54,400 bases of DNA from Calderihabitans maritimus (GTDB lineage: Bacteria > Bacillota > KKC1 > Calderihabitantales > Calderihabitantaceae). Position numbers and translations under genes: made by a program. Shown piece after piece: positions 9,221-18,875 of the stretch (position 1 is its first letter; every line of letters starts with the position of its first letter). The stretch is from the NCBI RefSeq assembly GCF_002207765.1, contig NZ_BDGJ01000125.1, positions 1 to 54,400 on the forward strand. Direction: 5' to 3'. Below the pieces are notes generated by a model, which was given only the letters and a program-made list of their open reading frames with translations, searched no databases and had not been told where the DNA came from.

Positions 9221-10502
9221 AAAGCTAATAGTGACGGGTATAGTGATGATTGTTGCCGGAATAGCTCTGCTGGCGGGTTATCCGGTCGCTAGAACGGCTT
9301 ACCGGCCCGTTATCAATTTGCCTGAAATAGGTGTATTTGAAGTTGAGCGGGACGATGGCGGTTATTTCACCGTAGTTGATGAAAAAGGAGAAATAATTGA
9401 CATGACTGCCCGCCAGGTTTATGTAGGGGACGAATTTATAGCCGAGGATAACCGCCGTTACCGTGTCCAGCGGATTGAGGGGGACACCGCCTATGCGGAA
9501 ATGGTGGGGAAAGAGCAAATAGTTTGGAAAGAGGAATGGGAAGAGGCTGCCGTAGTGCAGGGTAGAGGACAGCCTGCCAAAAACCTGGTAGCCATATATC
9601 ATACCCACTCTGATGAGTCTTATGTTCCTACCGACGGTACGCACAGTATACCGGCCCGAGGGGGGATTTTCAAAGTAGGGGCTACTTTAGAAGACAAACT
9701 GGAGAAGCTGGGCGTAAATACCATTCACGACACCACCCCTCATGAGCCTCATGATTCCGAATCCTATAAGCGCTCCCGGCGCACGGCGTTTCGCCTGCTG
9801 CAAAAAAGACCGTCTGTCATAATAGATGTTCACCGGGACGGAGTGCCTAATCCGGACTTCTACCAGACCAGCGTCAAGGGGACGCCTGCGACCAAGGTTC
9901 GCCTGGTAGTGGGCCGTCAAAACCCTAACATGTCGGCCAACCTGGAATTTGCCAAGCGCTTAAAGGCCTATTTGGATAAAACCCATCCAGGCCTGGTGCG
10001 CGGTATTTTTCTGGCTAAAGGTAACTACAACCAGGACCTGTCCCCTCGTTCCATCTTGGTTGAAGTGGGGACCCACACCAACAGCCGAGACCGGGCGCAA
10101 AACGGTGCCGCCCTTTTTGCCGATGCCATCCCCAAGGTACTTGGGATAAATACTCCTCCTTCCCGTACCGGACCGGGTCCTACGGGCATACCCAAGAGTC
10201 CGCCCAGTACCCGGGGTGACTGGTCATCGCTGGCCTGGGTAATAGGCATACTGTTGGTCGGAGGAGGGATATTTCTTCTGATCAGCGCTGGGGGTTGGAG
10301 CGGCGCCCGGGAAAAACTGAAGCAGTTTGTTTCGGGAGAGTGGGCCAATGCCCTGGTTAAGATGAGGGGCAACCGCAGGCGGCATAACGTTCAGGAATCT
10401 AGAATCAATCGGAAAGCCTTCCGCATTGAAGAAGTTCGGGATAAATACGAAGAAGCCAACGTTAACACCAATGATGAAAGAGCCGAGTTTCAAAAGGATT
10501 AG
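9201..10502 (+). CDS. SpoIIP-like cell-wall amidase/endopeptidase (stage II sporulation protein P family)
   Basis: A 433-residue protein with an N-terminal membrane anchor (about 8-26) and an amidase_3-like SpoIIP domain. The metal and catalytic motifs are visible: AIYHTHSDESY near residue 132, IDVHRDG near 208 and LVEVGTHTN near 286. SpoIIP trims septal peptidoglycan during engulfment in the forespore septum. A second hydrophobic segment (about 344-360) and a basic tail of about 70 residues follow the enzyme domain; I do not recall these in classical SpoIIP, so this may be a paralogue. GAGGGGG at 9186-9192 fits ATG 9201 better than the upstream GTG 9192. It overlaps the DUF1614 gene. Confidence 0.88.
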   Translation: MSKKLSRKLIVTGIVMIVAGIALLAGYPVARTAYRPVINLPEIGVFEVERDDGGYFTVVDEKGEIIDMTARQVYVGDEFIAEDNRRYRVQRIEGDTAYAEMVGKEQIVWKEEWEEAAVVQGRGQPAKNLVAIYHTHSDESYVPTDGTHSIPARGGIFKVGATLEDKLEKLGVNTIHDTTPHEPHDSESYKRSRRTAFRLLQKRPSVIIDVHRDGVPNPDFYQTSVKGTPATKVRLVVGRQNPNMSANLEFAKRLKAYLDKTHPGLVRGIFLAKGNYNQDLSPRSILVEVGTHTNSRDRAQNGAALFADAIPKVLGINTPPSRTGPGPTGIPKSPPSTRGDWSSLAWVIGILLVGGGIFLLISAGGWSGAREKLKQFVSGEWANALVKMRGNRRRHNVQESRINRKAFRIEEVRDKYEEANVNTNDERAEFQKD

Positions 10503-10521
10503 GCTTTAATCAGAAAAGGCC

Positions 10522-11412
10522 ATGGAAAAGTACGGTTTGACTGTCCTAATAGGTCTGGCCTTTGGTACCCTGGCCCGGTTATACATGCTCCGGATTGATT
10601 ATCGGCAGTATCCCAGCTACCCGCACGGAGCCGTAACTCACATATCTTTGGGGTTTATCGCGGCTGCATTAGGGTCAGTAGCCATACCAGCACTGGCAGA
10701 AAAGGAATTTACAGCAGTTACCTTTCTGGCGCTTGCTGCTCAGCAATTTCGCGAAATACGCAACATGGAAAGAGAAATGTTGACTCAACTAGAAGAAGCA
10801 GCACTGGTACGAAGGGGACTGGATTACATCGAAGGTATAGCCCGAGTATTCGAAGCCCGCAACTATTTGGTAATGGTAACTGCTCTCGCCACCAGTTCAG
10901 CTAACTATTTTGCCGGCTGGCCCTATGCAGTTTTAACAGGCTTGATCTGTATCTTCTTAAACACCTTTGTGATGCGGGGCCGAATGATAGGTGATATTGC
11001 GGAAGTAGTCCCTGCCCGGCTACATTTCGAAGGCGCTTTTTTGAAAGTCGATCATATCGTCATTATGAATGTGGGGCTAAAAGCATCCCGGGAAAAGATA
11101 CTGGCTGAGGGACTCGGGGTTCTTATCAAACCCAAGGATGACAACGCCAGGGCGACTCTGCACAATGCCGGGCAGCGTCAGGCCATCTTACATGTGGCTG
11201 CCAGCCTTTTGGGCACCAAGAGAGAGGTTGGGGAACAGGAGTGGACACCTCTGGTACGCAAGGACATTGATACCGGTGCCCTTGGTTTATTTATTTTGCC
11301 GGTGGAAAAAGATATGGAATGTCTTATCGAAGCCATTAAAAAGGTACCGGTACTGGAGAGTGCCAAAACCCGGCCGCTCAGTTCCAAGGCGGGACGTTGC
11401 GCCGCCGACTGA
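10522..11412 (+). CDS. YIEGIA family membrane protein
   Basis: A 296-residue protein carrying the diagnostic DYIEGIARVFEARNYLVM segment (about 112-129) of the YIEGIA family. Two or three hydrophobic stretches lie at the N-terminus and near residues 125-155, and the C-terminal half is soluble. The family occurs in spore-forming Firmicutes. Its molecular role is not established, but distribution and position among sporulation genes suggest involvement in sporulation. The next gene encodes the small partner protein normally found with it. The ATG at 10522 lies 19 bases after the SpoIIP-like stop. Confidence 0.88.
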   Translation: MEKYGLTVLIGLAFGTLARLYMLRIDYRQYPSYPHGAVTHISLGFIAAALGSVAIPALAEKEFTAVTFLALAAQQFREIRNMEREMLTQLEEAALVRRGLDYIEGIARVFEARNYLVMVTALATSSANYFAGWPYAVLTGLICIFLNTFVMRGRMIGDIAEVVPARLHFEGAFLKVDHIVIMNVGLKASREKILAEGLGVLIKPKDDNARATLHNAGQRQAILHVAASLLGTKREVGEQEWTPLVRKDIDTGALGLFILPVEKDMECLIEAIKKVPVLESAKTRPLSSKAGRCAAD

Positions 11413-11447
11413 CTATGATGTAAACCTTATGGTAAGGAAGATATGTC

Positions 11448-11645
11448 GTGCAAGTTGGTTTAACTCAATATATACTGGCCATTATAGCTCTGGATAGTGT
11501 AAAACACCAAGTAGCGGGGGGCGCCCCCATTTTTATTGTTGATAACGAAGAAGAACAGCAAAGGCTGGCTCTTTATCTCAGCCGCCTGCTGAAGGCTATG
11601 GCTCATGACTTGGAAAACGGAATGATTATAATTGTCAAACAGTAG
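11448..11645 (+). CDS. Small YIEGIA partner protein (capping complex subunit type)
   Basis: A 65-residue protein starting with GTG at 11448 and lying 35 bases after the YIEGIA gene. It is a compact alpha/beta sequence (ILAIIALDSVKHQVAGGAPIFIVDNEEEQQRLALYLSRLLKAMAHD, given here only as its span, residues 9-54) with a hydrophobic last strand (MIIIVKQ). Databases name this small family a capping complex subunit for YIEGIA. The evidence for function is mainly this constant gene pairing. It was missed by neither frame nor length: a single clean reading frame ends at TAG 11643. Confidence 0.75.
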   Translation: MQVGLTQYILAIIALDSVKHQVAGGAPIFIVDNEEEQQRLALYLSRLLKAMAHDLENGMIIIVKQ

Positions 11646-11657
11646 AGGTGGGTGCGA

Positions 11658-12134
11658 ATGAAAATTATATACCACTGTTTCGGCGGTTCTCATTCCTCAG
11701 TAACGGCGGCAGCCATTCACGTAGGACTGTTATCCTCCAGCGCCATTCCCCGGGGAGACCAGCTGATGCAGGTTCCCTACTTTGACGGTCAGGAAAAAGA
11801 AGATCATGGGGAGTTTAAATATATCGGAACGGATGAATTTGGCAATCAGGTTTACGTGGTGGGGAAACGAAACCTGGGCGAAATGTTTGAACCGATGATG
11901 TACGGTATAGGACGGCTCTACGGTGTCAGCGGGAAAGATGTAATCCTGGTGGATACCATGCCTTACGTTAATTGGATGATGGTGGTAGGGGGCTTTCTTT
12001 CCCGTCGATTGGGATTGGTTCGCTTGGGAAGACCTTTGGTTATCTGGGGAACCCAGCAGGCTTTTGCCAATTTTGCCAACATGGTTGAAACCTTAAAAAC
12101 CAAGCTGCGCTCGGGGCAGGTTATGGCACAGTGA
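11658..12134 (+). CDS. DUF3189 family protein (first of a tandem pair)
   Basis: A 158-residue soluble protein beginning MKIIYHCFGGSHSSVTAAAIH, the hallmark N-terminus of DUF3189. The pattern of a first beta strand followed by a Cys/Ser/His-containing loop suggests a P-loop-like or phosphatase-like fold, but no activity is known. The ATG at 11658 follows GAGGTGGG. The stop codon overlaps the next GTG start by four bases (GTGA), so the two DUF3189 proteins are translationally coupled and may form a heterodimer. Confidence 0.82.
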   Translation: MKIIYHCFGGSHSSVTAAAIHVGLLSSSAIPRGDQLMQVPYFDGQEKEDHGEFKYIGTDEFGNQVYVVGKRNLGEMFEPMMYGIGRLYGVSGKDVILVDTMPYVNWMMVVGGFLSRRLGLVRLGRPLVIWGTQQAFANFANMVETLKTKLRSGQVMAQ

Positions 12135-12598
12135 GAATAATCTATTACTGCAGCACCGGCGTTCATTTGGCGGCGTTGATGGCGGCCATTCACCTGGGGC
12201 ATATCCCGGCACAGGTCAAGATAAAACCCGAACAGGTTAACAGAATCGAGTGGTTTGACTTACGGCTGCCGGCGTCAAAAGCAGGTTCGCCCTTTTTTGT
12301 AGGACGTGATGAACAGGGACATGAAGTTTTTACTATGGCGGTAGGTAACGAAAGACTGCTGGCCCCCAAAACCATCCGTGGCTTTTTAAATTTATGCGGC
12401 ATACCTGCCCACGACCTGTTGCTGGTTGATGCCCAAAAGTACGCCACTTTTGGGATTAAACTGGGAAGCTACCTGCAGCGTTTGGGACTACGGGCGCTTG
12501 GACGATCTATCCTGGTAAACGCTATTTGCCAAGTATACCCCAACTGTGTCCGGCAGGTGATGCGGGTAAAAGAGGAACTGGGGTCAGGTCCGGTTTAG
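12131..12598 (+). CDS. DUF3189 family protein (second of a tandem pair)
   Basis: A 155-residue protein starting with GTG at 12131. Its N-terminus (RIIYYCSTGVHLAALMAAIHLG) parallels that of the preceding gene, and both share a later DVILVD / DLLLVDAQ strand followed by a Gly-rich region and a hydrophobic C-terminal half. Overall identity between the two looks modest, so this is an old duplication or a naturally two-component arrangement. It overlaps its partner by four bases. Function is unknown; sporulation association is inferred only from neighbours. Confidence 0.8.
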   Translation: MRIIYYCSTGVHLAALMAAIHLGHIPAQVKIKPEQVNRIEWFDLRLPASKAGSPFFVGRDEQGHEVFTMAVGNERLLAPKTIRGFLNLCGIPAHDLLLVDAQKYATFGIKLGSYLQRLGLRALGRSILVNAICQVYPNCVRQVMRVKEELGSGPV

Positions 12599-12668
12599 AC
12601 CTGGCCCTTGACTTGTTTCGACTAATGGTGGATAATGATGGAGAAATATTAAATGAGGTGGTTTTAAG

Positions 12669-14024
12669 TTGCCGAAACAGGGAGCAGTGATTACTGTCGT
12701 TCACCCGGGCAGTATCGGAGAAGAAGCAGGAGTAGAACCAGGTGACCGGATTTTATCCATTAACGGCCATAACCTGGAGGATATAATAGATTATCGTTAT
12801 CTGACCGCCGATGAAAGACTGGAAATAGAAATTAAAAAGAAAAACGGACAGACCTGGCTACTGGAGGTAGAAAAGGAATACGGCGAAGACCTCGGGTTGG
12901 ATTTTGACCAGGCCACTTTTGATGGTATCCGAAGGTGCTGTAATCGATGTATATTTTGTTTTGTGGATCAGATGCCTCCTGATCTAAGAACCAGCCTTTA
13001 TGTAAAGGATGACGATTACCGTCATTCTTTCATTCACGGGAATTTTATTACGCTGACCAATCTTACTCCTCGGGATTGGGAACGGATCGTGCGGCTCCGT
13101 CTCAGCCCTCTCTACATTTCCGTGCATACCACCAATCCCCGATTACGGGCCCAAATGCTGGGCAATCCCAGGGCGGCGGACATTATGGAACAGCTACAGC
13201 GACTGAAAGAAGCTCATATAGAAATGCATACGCAGATAGTACTCTGCCCGGGGATAAACGATGGGGAAGAATTGGAGCGTACCTTGCGGGATCTGGAAAG
13301 TCTATGGCCGGCGGTACGATCGATCGCCGTGGTTCCCGTAGGTCTGACCTGCTTTCGAGAAGGGTTAACTGAATTACGGGTTTACTCGGCGGAGGAAGCC
13401 AGGAAAATTATAAACCAGGTCAAATCTTTTCAAGCGGCATTCCGGCGGCGAAGGGGAAGTAACCTGGTATTTCTGGCGGATGAATTCTATCTGAAAGCAG
13501 GGGTTGCCTTACCTCCCGCCGAACACTACGAAGGGTTTCCCCAGCTGGAAAACGGAGTCGGTCTGGTACGGCTATTCCTAGACGGCTACGAGGAAACAAA
13601 AAAAAGCCTACCTTCGGAACTCCCAAAACCACGCAAGGTAGTGATCATTACCGGAATGTTGGCAGCTCCTTTTTTAGAAAACATGGTACAGGAAATAAGT
13701 GAGCGGGTGCGGGGATTGGAAGCCCGGGTGTTGGCCCTGGAGAACGGCTTTTTCGGTCCCACCGTGACTGTAGCCGGATTGCTGACCGGTTCCGACCTCA
13801 TCCGGGGATTGAAGGAAAACCGGCATATAATAAAAGATGATGAGGTGGTTATTATTCCTCGGATAATGTTGCGAGAGGGTGAAGACTTGTTTCTTGACGG
13901 GCTAACGGTAGCCCAGGTGGCTGACAAGACCGGCGCGATACTGGAGACTGCGGGACCGGAAGCAAGAGAATTGATAGAAAAGATACTGGGAAGCGAAAGC
14001 ATATTCACCTCTGAGGAGGTCTAA
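12669..14024 (+). CDS. DUF512 family radical SAM protein with N-terminal PDZ domain
   Basis: A 451-residue iron-sulfur protein. Residues about 3-60 are a PDZ-like domain (GSIGEEAGVEPGDRILSINGH). The radical SAM-type cysteine motif CX3CX2C appears as CCNRCIFCFVDQMPP near residues 91-105, followed by a TIM-barrel-like region and a C-terminal DUF512 domain (KVVIITGMLAAPFLENMV onward). The family is widespread in Clostridia and cyanobacteria and is annotated as a putative FeS oxidoreductase; its substrate is unknown. The start is TTG at 12669 after a GAGGTGG sequence at 12656. It lies immediately before der (3-base gap), a common order that suggests a role in ribosome or RNA metabolism without proof. 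Confidence 0.88.
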   Translation: MPKQGAVITVVHPGSIGEEAGVEPGDRILSINGHNLEDIIDYRYLTADERLEIEIKKKNGQTWLLEVEKEYGEDLGLDFDQATFDGIRRCCNRCIFCFVDQMPPDLRTSLYVKDDDYRHSFIHGNFITLTNLTPRDWERIVRLRLSPLYISVHTTNPRLRAQMLGNPRAADIMEQLQRLKEAHIEMHTQIVLCPGINDGEELERTLRDLESLWPAVRSIAVVPVGLTCFREGLTELRVYSAEEARKIINQVKSFQAAFRRRRGSNLVFLADEFYLKAGVALPPAEHYEGFPQLENGVGLVRLFLDGYEETKKSLPSELPKPRKVVIITGMLAAPFLENMVQEISERVRGLEARVLALENGFFGPTVTVAGLLTGSDLIRGLKENRHIIKDDEVVIIPRIMLREGEDLFLDGLTVAQVADKTGAILETAGPEARELIEKILGSESIFTSEEV

Positions 14025-14027
14025 CTT

Positions 14028-15341
14028 ATGGCCAAACCGGTAGTAGCCATTGTAGGAAGACCTAATGTAGGCAAATCTACCCTTTTCAACCGAATTACCG
14101 GCGCGAGAGTGGCCATTGTGGAAAATATACCGGGGGTAACACGAGACCGTTTATATCGAGACGCCGACTGGCGGGGCAGGGAGTTTACCCTGGTAGATAC
14201 CGGTGGTATTACTTCTCTGAATGAGGAAGATACCATGACCGCTCAGGTTAAGCGGCAGGCAGAGTTGGCCATCGAGGAGGCGGACGTCATCTTATTTCTG
14301 GTGGATGCCCGGGAAGGTCTCAATCCCGATGATGAAGCCATAGCGGACATTTTACGCCGGACTGACAAACCGGTTATTCTGGTGGCCAACAAGGTAGAAA
14401 ATTTTGAAAATCCACCCATATATGATTTTTACGCCTTGGGCCTGGGAGATCCCTTGCCCGTATCGGCGGCGCACGGGCTTAATATCGGAGACCTTTTAGA
14501 CCGCTTGGTAGAAAATCTTCCTGCCCTTGAGCCGGAAGTTTACGGAGAAGATGCCGTCAAGATTGCCGTAGTAGGCCGGCCCAACGTGGGCAAATCGTCT
14601 CTGGTCAATTGTTTCTTGGGAAGGGAAAGAGTAATAGTCAGCGAAATTCCGGGGACGACTCGGGATGCGGTTGATACCGTTTTCCATTTTAACGGGCGGG
14701 AATACGTTCTGATCGATACGGCCGGAATCCGGCGCAAAGCGCGGATTTCGGAAGCAACAGAGCGCTATAGCGTAATACGTTCACTGCGGGCGATCGATCG
14801 TTCGGACGTGGTGCTGGTAGTGTTGGACGCAGTAGAAGGAGTAACGGAACAGGACAAAAGAATAGCCGGTTACGCCCATGAAGCAGGGAAAGCAGCAGTT
14901 ATCGTGGTTAACAAGTGGGACCTGGTGGAAAAAGACGGCAAGACGATGAACCGGTATGAAGAAGCAATCCGGCGAGAACTTTCCTTTATGGACTATGCTC
15001 CTACCATATATGTCTCAGCTCTCACCAAACAACGCGTTTTCAAGATTATTGAACTGGTGAACCGCGTGGCTGAGCAGGCTGCGCGGCGCATTCCTACCAG
15101 TACCCTCAACCAAATAATCGACGAAGCAACCCATTTGAATCCTCCTCCGTCTGATAAGGGACGGCGGCTGAAAATTTTTTACGCCACTCAGGCGGGGATA
15201 AAGCCACCCCGGTTTATTCTTTTTGTAAACGATCCCGATTTATTTCATTTCTCTTACCGGCGTTACCTAGAAAACCAGCTTCGGGAGGCTTTCGGTTTTG
15301 AGGGAACGCCCATAGGACTGGTTATTCGCAAGAAAGAATAA
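14028..15341 (+). CDS. der: Ribosome biogenesis GTPase Der (EngA)
   Basis: A 437-residue protein with two tandem GTPase domains and a C-terminal KH-like domain. The first domain has [12 protein letters not shown] (about 9-20), DTGG and NKVE; the second has [12 protein letters not shown] (about 183-194), DTAGIRRKA and NKWD. The last 80 residues, with [18 protein letters not shown], match the KH-like domain. Der binds the 50S precursor and is needed for its maturation. It starts at ATG 14028 after GAGGAGG, is nearly contiguous with the DUF512 gene, and is followed by plsY and gpsA as in many Clostridia. Confidence 0.97.
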   Translation: MAKPVVAIVGRPNVGKSTLFNRITGARVAIVENIPGVTRDRLYRDADWRGREFTLVDTGGITSLNEEDTMTAQVKRQAELAIEEADVILFLVDAREGLNPDDEAIADILRRTDKPVILVANKVENFENPPIYDFYALGLGDPLPVSAAHGLNIGDLLDRLVENLPALEPEVYGEDAVKIAVVGRPNVGKSSLVNCFLGRERVIVSEIPGTTRDAVDTVFHFNGREYVLIDTAGIRRKARISEATERYSVIRSLRAIDRSDVVLVVLDAVEGVTEQDKRIAGYAHEAGKAAVIVVNKWDLVEKDGKTMNRYEEAIRRELSFMDYAPTIYVSALTKQRVFKIIELVNRVAEQAARRIPTSTLNQIIDEATHLNPPPSDKGRRLKIFYATQAGIKPPRFILFVNDPDLFHFSYRRYLENQLREAFGFEGTPIGLVIRKKE

Positions 15342-15389
15342 TAAGCAATATAAAGAATAAGCGGTGGCGCTGAGCTGGGAGGTTTTCAA

Positions 15390-15989
15390 GTGAAATACCT
15401 GATTGTGCTTCTGGTGAGCTATCTTTTAGGATCCATACCCGTGGGTTACGTGGTCGGTCGCTGGGTTAAAGGAATTGATATCCGGCGTTATGGGAGCGGC
15501 AATGTAGGTGCTACCAACGCTTTTCGCACCATGGGAACCGGGCCGGGACTGGCTGTACTGCTGGGAGATGCGGCCAAAGGACTGTTGGCTGTTTTGCTGG
15601 GTAAGGCCGTGGGAGGGCCGCCCCTGGCCATTCTGTCCGGCCTAGCTGTCATGGCCGGGCATAGCTGGTCGGCCTTCCTGAGATTTCAAGGAGGACGGGG
15701 AGTGGCTACCGGTGCCGGCGCCCTGGTCGCCATGGCACCCAAAGTAGTATTGACCGCTTTCATAATATGGACACTGACTGTTCTCCTATCGCGTTATGTA
15801 TCCCTCGGTTCCATTCTGGCTGCTGCTTCGCTTCCCCTGTTAATGCTTTATTTCAGGGAACCGTGGTACTACGTCCTTTTCGGTTTTCTGGCGGCAGCCC
15901 TGGTGATTTACCGGCACCGTCCCAATATCCGGCGTCTGCTGGCCGGCACCGAGTACAAGCTGGGTGAGCGGGTTAAACGTTTGAAATAG
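15390..15989 (+). CDS. plsY: Acyl-phosphate:glycerol-3-phosphate acyltransferase
   Basis: A 199-residue polytopic membrane enzyme that transfers an acyl group from acyl-phosphate to glycerol-3-phosphate, the first step of phospholipid synthesis in most Gram-positive bacteria. The family motifs are [15 protein letters not shown] near the N-terminus, [15 protein letters not shown] (about 31-45) and [14 protein letters not shown] (about 98-111). Hydrophobic segments occupy most of the remainder. The start is GTG at 15390 after GGGAGG. gpsA, which makes its glycerol-3-phosphate substrate, lies 20 bases downstream. Confidence 0.96.
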   Translation: MKYLIVLLVSYLLGSIPVGYVVGRWVKGIDIRRYGSGNVGATNAFRTMGTGPGLAVLLGDAAKGLLAVLLGKAVGGPPLAILSGLAVMAGHSWSAFLRFQGGRGVATGAGALVAMAPKVVLTAFIIWTLTVLLSRYVSLGSILAAASLPLLMLYFREPWYYVLFGFLAAALVIYRHRPNIRRLLAGTEYKLGERVKRLK

Positions 15990-16009
15990 TTAAAAGGAGT
16001 GCAGCAGAA

Positions 16010-17044
16010 GTGCGGGAGAGAGTAGCTGTTATCGGGGCAGGGAGCTGGGGCACGGCCCTGGCTATTGTTTTGGCTAAGAAAGGATATGAAGTTACCTTGT
16101 GGGCCCGGCGGCAGGAGGTGGTCAGGGAGATCGAGACTACCAGGATCAATTCTCATTATCTGCCGGAAATTGTAATCCCGGAATCCATTAAAATTACTGC
16201 CGACCTGGAAGAGACCCTAATGCAATGCGTTGCCGTTGTACTCAGCGTACCCTCTCATGCCGTCCGGGAGACGGTACGCCGGGTTAGACCGTTCGTAACG
16301 AAAGAAACGGTACTGGTTAACACTGCTAAGGGGTTGGAAATAGAAACGTTGATGCGCCTTTCCGAGGTTTTGAAACAGGAATTACCTGTGGAGCTTCATA
16401 ATAATATAGCCGTCCTCTCGGGTCCCAGCCACGCGGAAGAGGTCAGCCGGGACCTGCCGACGGCGGTGGTGGCTGCCTCTCATCGCCGCCAGGTTGCTGA
16501 ATACGTGCAGGATCTCTTCATGGCTCCTAATCTGCGAGTTTACACCAACCCTGATGTGACCGGAGTAGAACTGGGGGGAGCTCTCAAAAACGTGATTGCC
16601 CTGGCTACAGGGATTTCCGATGGCCTTGGTTTTGGAGATAATACCCGGGCTGCTTTAATGACCCGGGGTCTGGCGGAGATTGCTCGTTTAGGAACGGCTA
16701 TGGGGGCACAGAGCCTGACTTTTGCCGGCCTGGCCGGGATAGGTGACTTGATAGTTACCTGTACCAGCCTGTACAGCCGGAACCGCCGGGCCGGAATTCA
16801 GCTCGGCCAGGGAAAACCTCTGGATCAGGTTCTGGCCGGTATGGGAATGGTAGTAGAGGGAGTTCGTACTACCAAGGCCGCGTATCACCTGGCACAAAAA
16901 TACGGGGTAGAAATGCCCATCACGGAACAGACCTATCAGGTACTTTTTGAAGGGTTAAATCCCCGTGAGGCCGTGTCCAAACTGATGCTCAGAACCCGAA
17001 CCCATGAGGTGGAAGAAATAGTTGTGAACCGGCAGGACTGGTAG
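16010..17044 (+). CDS. gpsA: NAD(P)+-dependent glycerol-3-phosphate dehydrogenase
   Basis: A 344-residue cytosolic enzyme that reduces dihydroxyacetone phosphate to sn-glycerol-3-phosphate. It shows the N-terminal nucleotide-binding [10 protein letters not shown], the SVPSHAVRE segment, [17 protein letters not shown] and the catalytic-lysine region [21 protein letters not shown], followed by GLAGIGDL and SRNRRAG. The start is GTG at 16010 preceded by AAAGGAG. It directly follows plsY and ends at a strong terminator, closing the der-plsY-gpsA unit. Confidence 0.97.
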   Translation: MRERVAVIGAGSWGTALAIVLAKKGYEVTLWARRQEVVREIETTRINSHYLPEIVIPESIKITADLEETLMQCVAVVLSVPSHAVRETVRRVRPFVTKETVLVNTAKGLEIETLMRLSEVLKQELPVELHNNIAVLSGPSHAEEVSRDLPTAVVAASHRRQVAEYVQDLFMAPNLRVYTNPDVTGVELGGALKNVIALATGISDGLGFGDNTRAALMTRGLAEIARLGTAMGAQSLTFAGLAGIGDLIVTCTSLYSRNRRAGIQLGQGKPLDQVLAGMGMVVEGVRTTKAAYHLAQKYGVEMPITEQTYQVLFEGLNPREAVSKLMLRTRTHEVEEIVVNRQDW

Positions 17045-17048
17045 ACCG

Positions 17049-17077
17049 CCCGGAGTGGAAAAAGCTCCGGGTTTTTT
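17049..17077 (+). terminator. Intrinsic terminator after gpsA
   Basis: CCCGGAG (17049-17055) pairs with CTCCGGG (17065-17071) and is followed by six T residues. It isolates spoIVA from the upstream operon. Confidence 0.9.
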
Positions 17078-17268
17078 AATTCAGCCGGTAATAATCATGA
17101 AACGAGCTCATATAATAGTAATGTTAAAACATGGTACAAATTAGAAATACACCAGTTGCGGCGGTTTATAGTTGTAAGTTTACAGGATGAAGGAGGGATG
17201 AAACGCGGCCTTCTCGTTTAGAGTTTAGCTGGGGCGGAGGAAAACTATTCTCAAGGAGGGAGAGGGAA

Positions 17269-18747
17269 ATGGAGGAGAAGTTCGATATTTTTCGGGATAT
17301 TGCCGAACGAACCGGGGGAGACATTTACCTGGGCGTGGTAGGTCCCGTGCGGACAGGCAAGTCAACCTTTATCAAGCGTTTTATGGAACTTTTGGTGATC
17401 CCCAACATCAAGAAGGCCAGTGACCGCCAGCGGGCGGTAGATGAATTGCCTCAGAGCGGGGCCGGGCGCACCATTATGACGGTGGAACCAAAGTTTATTC
17501 CCAACGAAGCGGTGGAAATAACCGTCAAAGACGGGTTAAAGATGAAGGTGCGTTTGGTAGACTGTGTTGGTTATACGGTAGACGGAGCTTTAGGTTACGA
17601 AGAAGAAGGACCCCGCATGGTACGTACGCCGTGGTTTGATCACGAAATTCCTTTCCAGGAGGCGGCAGAAGTAGGTACCCGGAAAGTAATCGAAGATCAT
17701 TCTACCATCGGACTGGTGGTTACTACCGACGGCAGCATTACCGGTATAGAGCGGACCAATTATGAAGAAGCTGAAGGAAGAGTTATCAGCGAACTGAAAG
17801 AATTGAACAAACCTTTTCTGGTACTGTTGAACTCGACTCATCCTTATGACCAGGAGACGGTGGAACTGGCTCATTCTATCGAAGAGGAACACGGCGTGCC
17901 AGTCATACCGGTTAACGTGGCTGAGATAACCACTGAGGACTTATTGAACATCCTGGAAGAAATTCTCTATGAATTTCCGGTCAATGAAGTCAACATTAAT
18001 CTTCCCAAGTGGATCGAGCAACTGGAGGCTACCCACTGGTTGCGCCACAAGCTTGAGGAAGCCGTTCGGAAGGCAGTAGTGCAGGTAGAACGGGTCCGTG
18101 ATATTGATAGAGCCGTAGAAGAACTCGCTAATACGGAAAATGTAAAATCAGTACAGTTGAAAAATATGAACCTCGGCAATGGTTCGGCGACAATCGAAAT
18201 GACGGCGGAAGAAAACCTGTTCTATCAAATTCTGGAAGAGATAACCGGGTTCGAAGTTAAAGGAGATCATGACCTGTTAAAGCTGATGAAAGAACTGAGT
18301 GTAGCGAAGAGGGAATACGACAAAGTGGCTTATGGTCTTAACGAGGTCAGGGCTACCGGGTACGGAGTCGTTAGTCCCAGTCTGGACGAGATGGTACTGG
18401 AGGAACCGGAACTGATCAGGTCCGGTGGACGGTTCGGCGTCAAGCTGAAAGCAACTGCTCCTTCCTACCACCTGATCAGGGCGGATATCACTACGGAAAT
18501 TACCCCTCTCATTGGAACCGAAAAGCAGTGTGAAGAACTGGTCCAGTACATCATGGAAGAGTTTGAAGAAAACCCCCAGAAAATCTGGGAAACCAATATT
18601 TTCGGCAAGTCTCTTCACGAACTGGTACGGGAGGGAATACAGGGCAAGCTTTACCGGATGCCGGAAAACGCCCGGGTAAAACTACAGGAAACCTTGGAAA
18701 GAATCGCCAATGAAGGAAGCGGCGGATTGATATGTATCATTATATGA
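17269..18747 (+). CDS. spoIVA: Stage IV sporulation protein A, spore-coat ATPase
   Basis: A 492-residue protein of family-typical length that polymerises on the forespore surface by hydrolysing ATP and forms the basement layer of the spore coat. It has a Walker A GPVRTGKSTFIKRFM (about 25-39), the GRTIMTVEPKFIPNEAV segment and a VDCVGYTVDGA Walker B-like stretch near residue 91, and it ends in the conserved GGLICIII tail needed for localisation. GGAGGGAG precedes ATG 17269. The 224-base upstream region contains CATATAAT at 17109-17116, which resembles a sigma-E -10 element; the matching -35 is weak, so I only note it. Confidence 0.97.
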   Translation: MEEKFDIFRDIAERTGGDIYLGVVGPVRTGKSTFIKRFMELLVIPNIKKASDRQRAVDELPQSGAGRTIMTVEPKFIPNEAVEITVKDGLKMKVRLVDCVGYTVDGALGYEEEGPRMVRTPWFDHEIPFQEAAEVGTRKVIEDHSTIGLVVTTDGSITGIERTNYEEAEGRVISELKELNKPFLVLLNSTHPYDQETVELAHSIEEEHGVPVIPVNVAEITTEDLLNILEEILYEFPVNEVNINLPKWIEQLEATHWLRHKLEEAVRKAVVQVERVRDIDRAVEELANTENVKSVQLKNMNLGNGSATIEMTAEENLFYQILEEITGFEVKGDHDLLKLMKELSVAKREYDKVAYGLNEVRATGYGVVSPSLDEMVLEEPELIRSGGRFGVKLKATAPSYHLIRADITTEITPLIGTEKQCEELVQYIMEEFEENPQKIWETNIFGKSLHELVREGIQGKLYRMPENARVKLQETLERIANEGSGGLICIII

Positions 18748-18749
18748 AA

Positions 18750-18772
18750 GTCGGTTAACACCGGCTTTTTTT
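18750..18772 (+). terminator. Intrinsic terminator after spoIVA
   Basis: GTCGGT and ACCGGC flank a TAAC loop (18750-18765, one G-U pair) and are followed by a T run. Confidence 0.8.
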
Positions 18773-18875
18773 GTTTTTATGGTAATCCATACTAGGCATT
18801 CAAGAAAAGGGAATCTATGAACGGTGAAGAATTTAAAAATTACCATGCGAATTTAATTGCTAGGGTGATTAGGAA

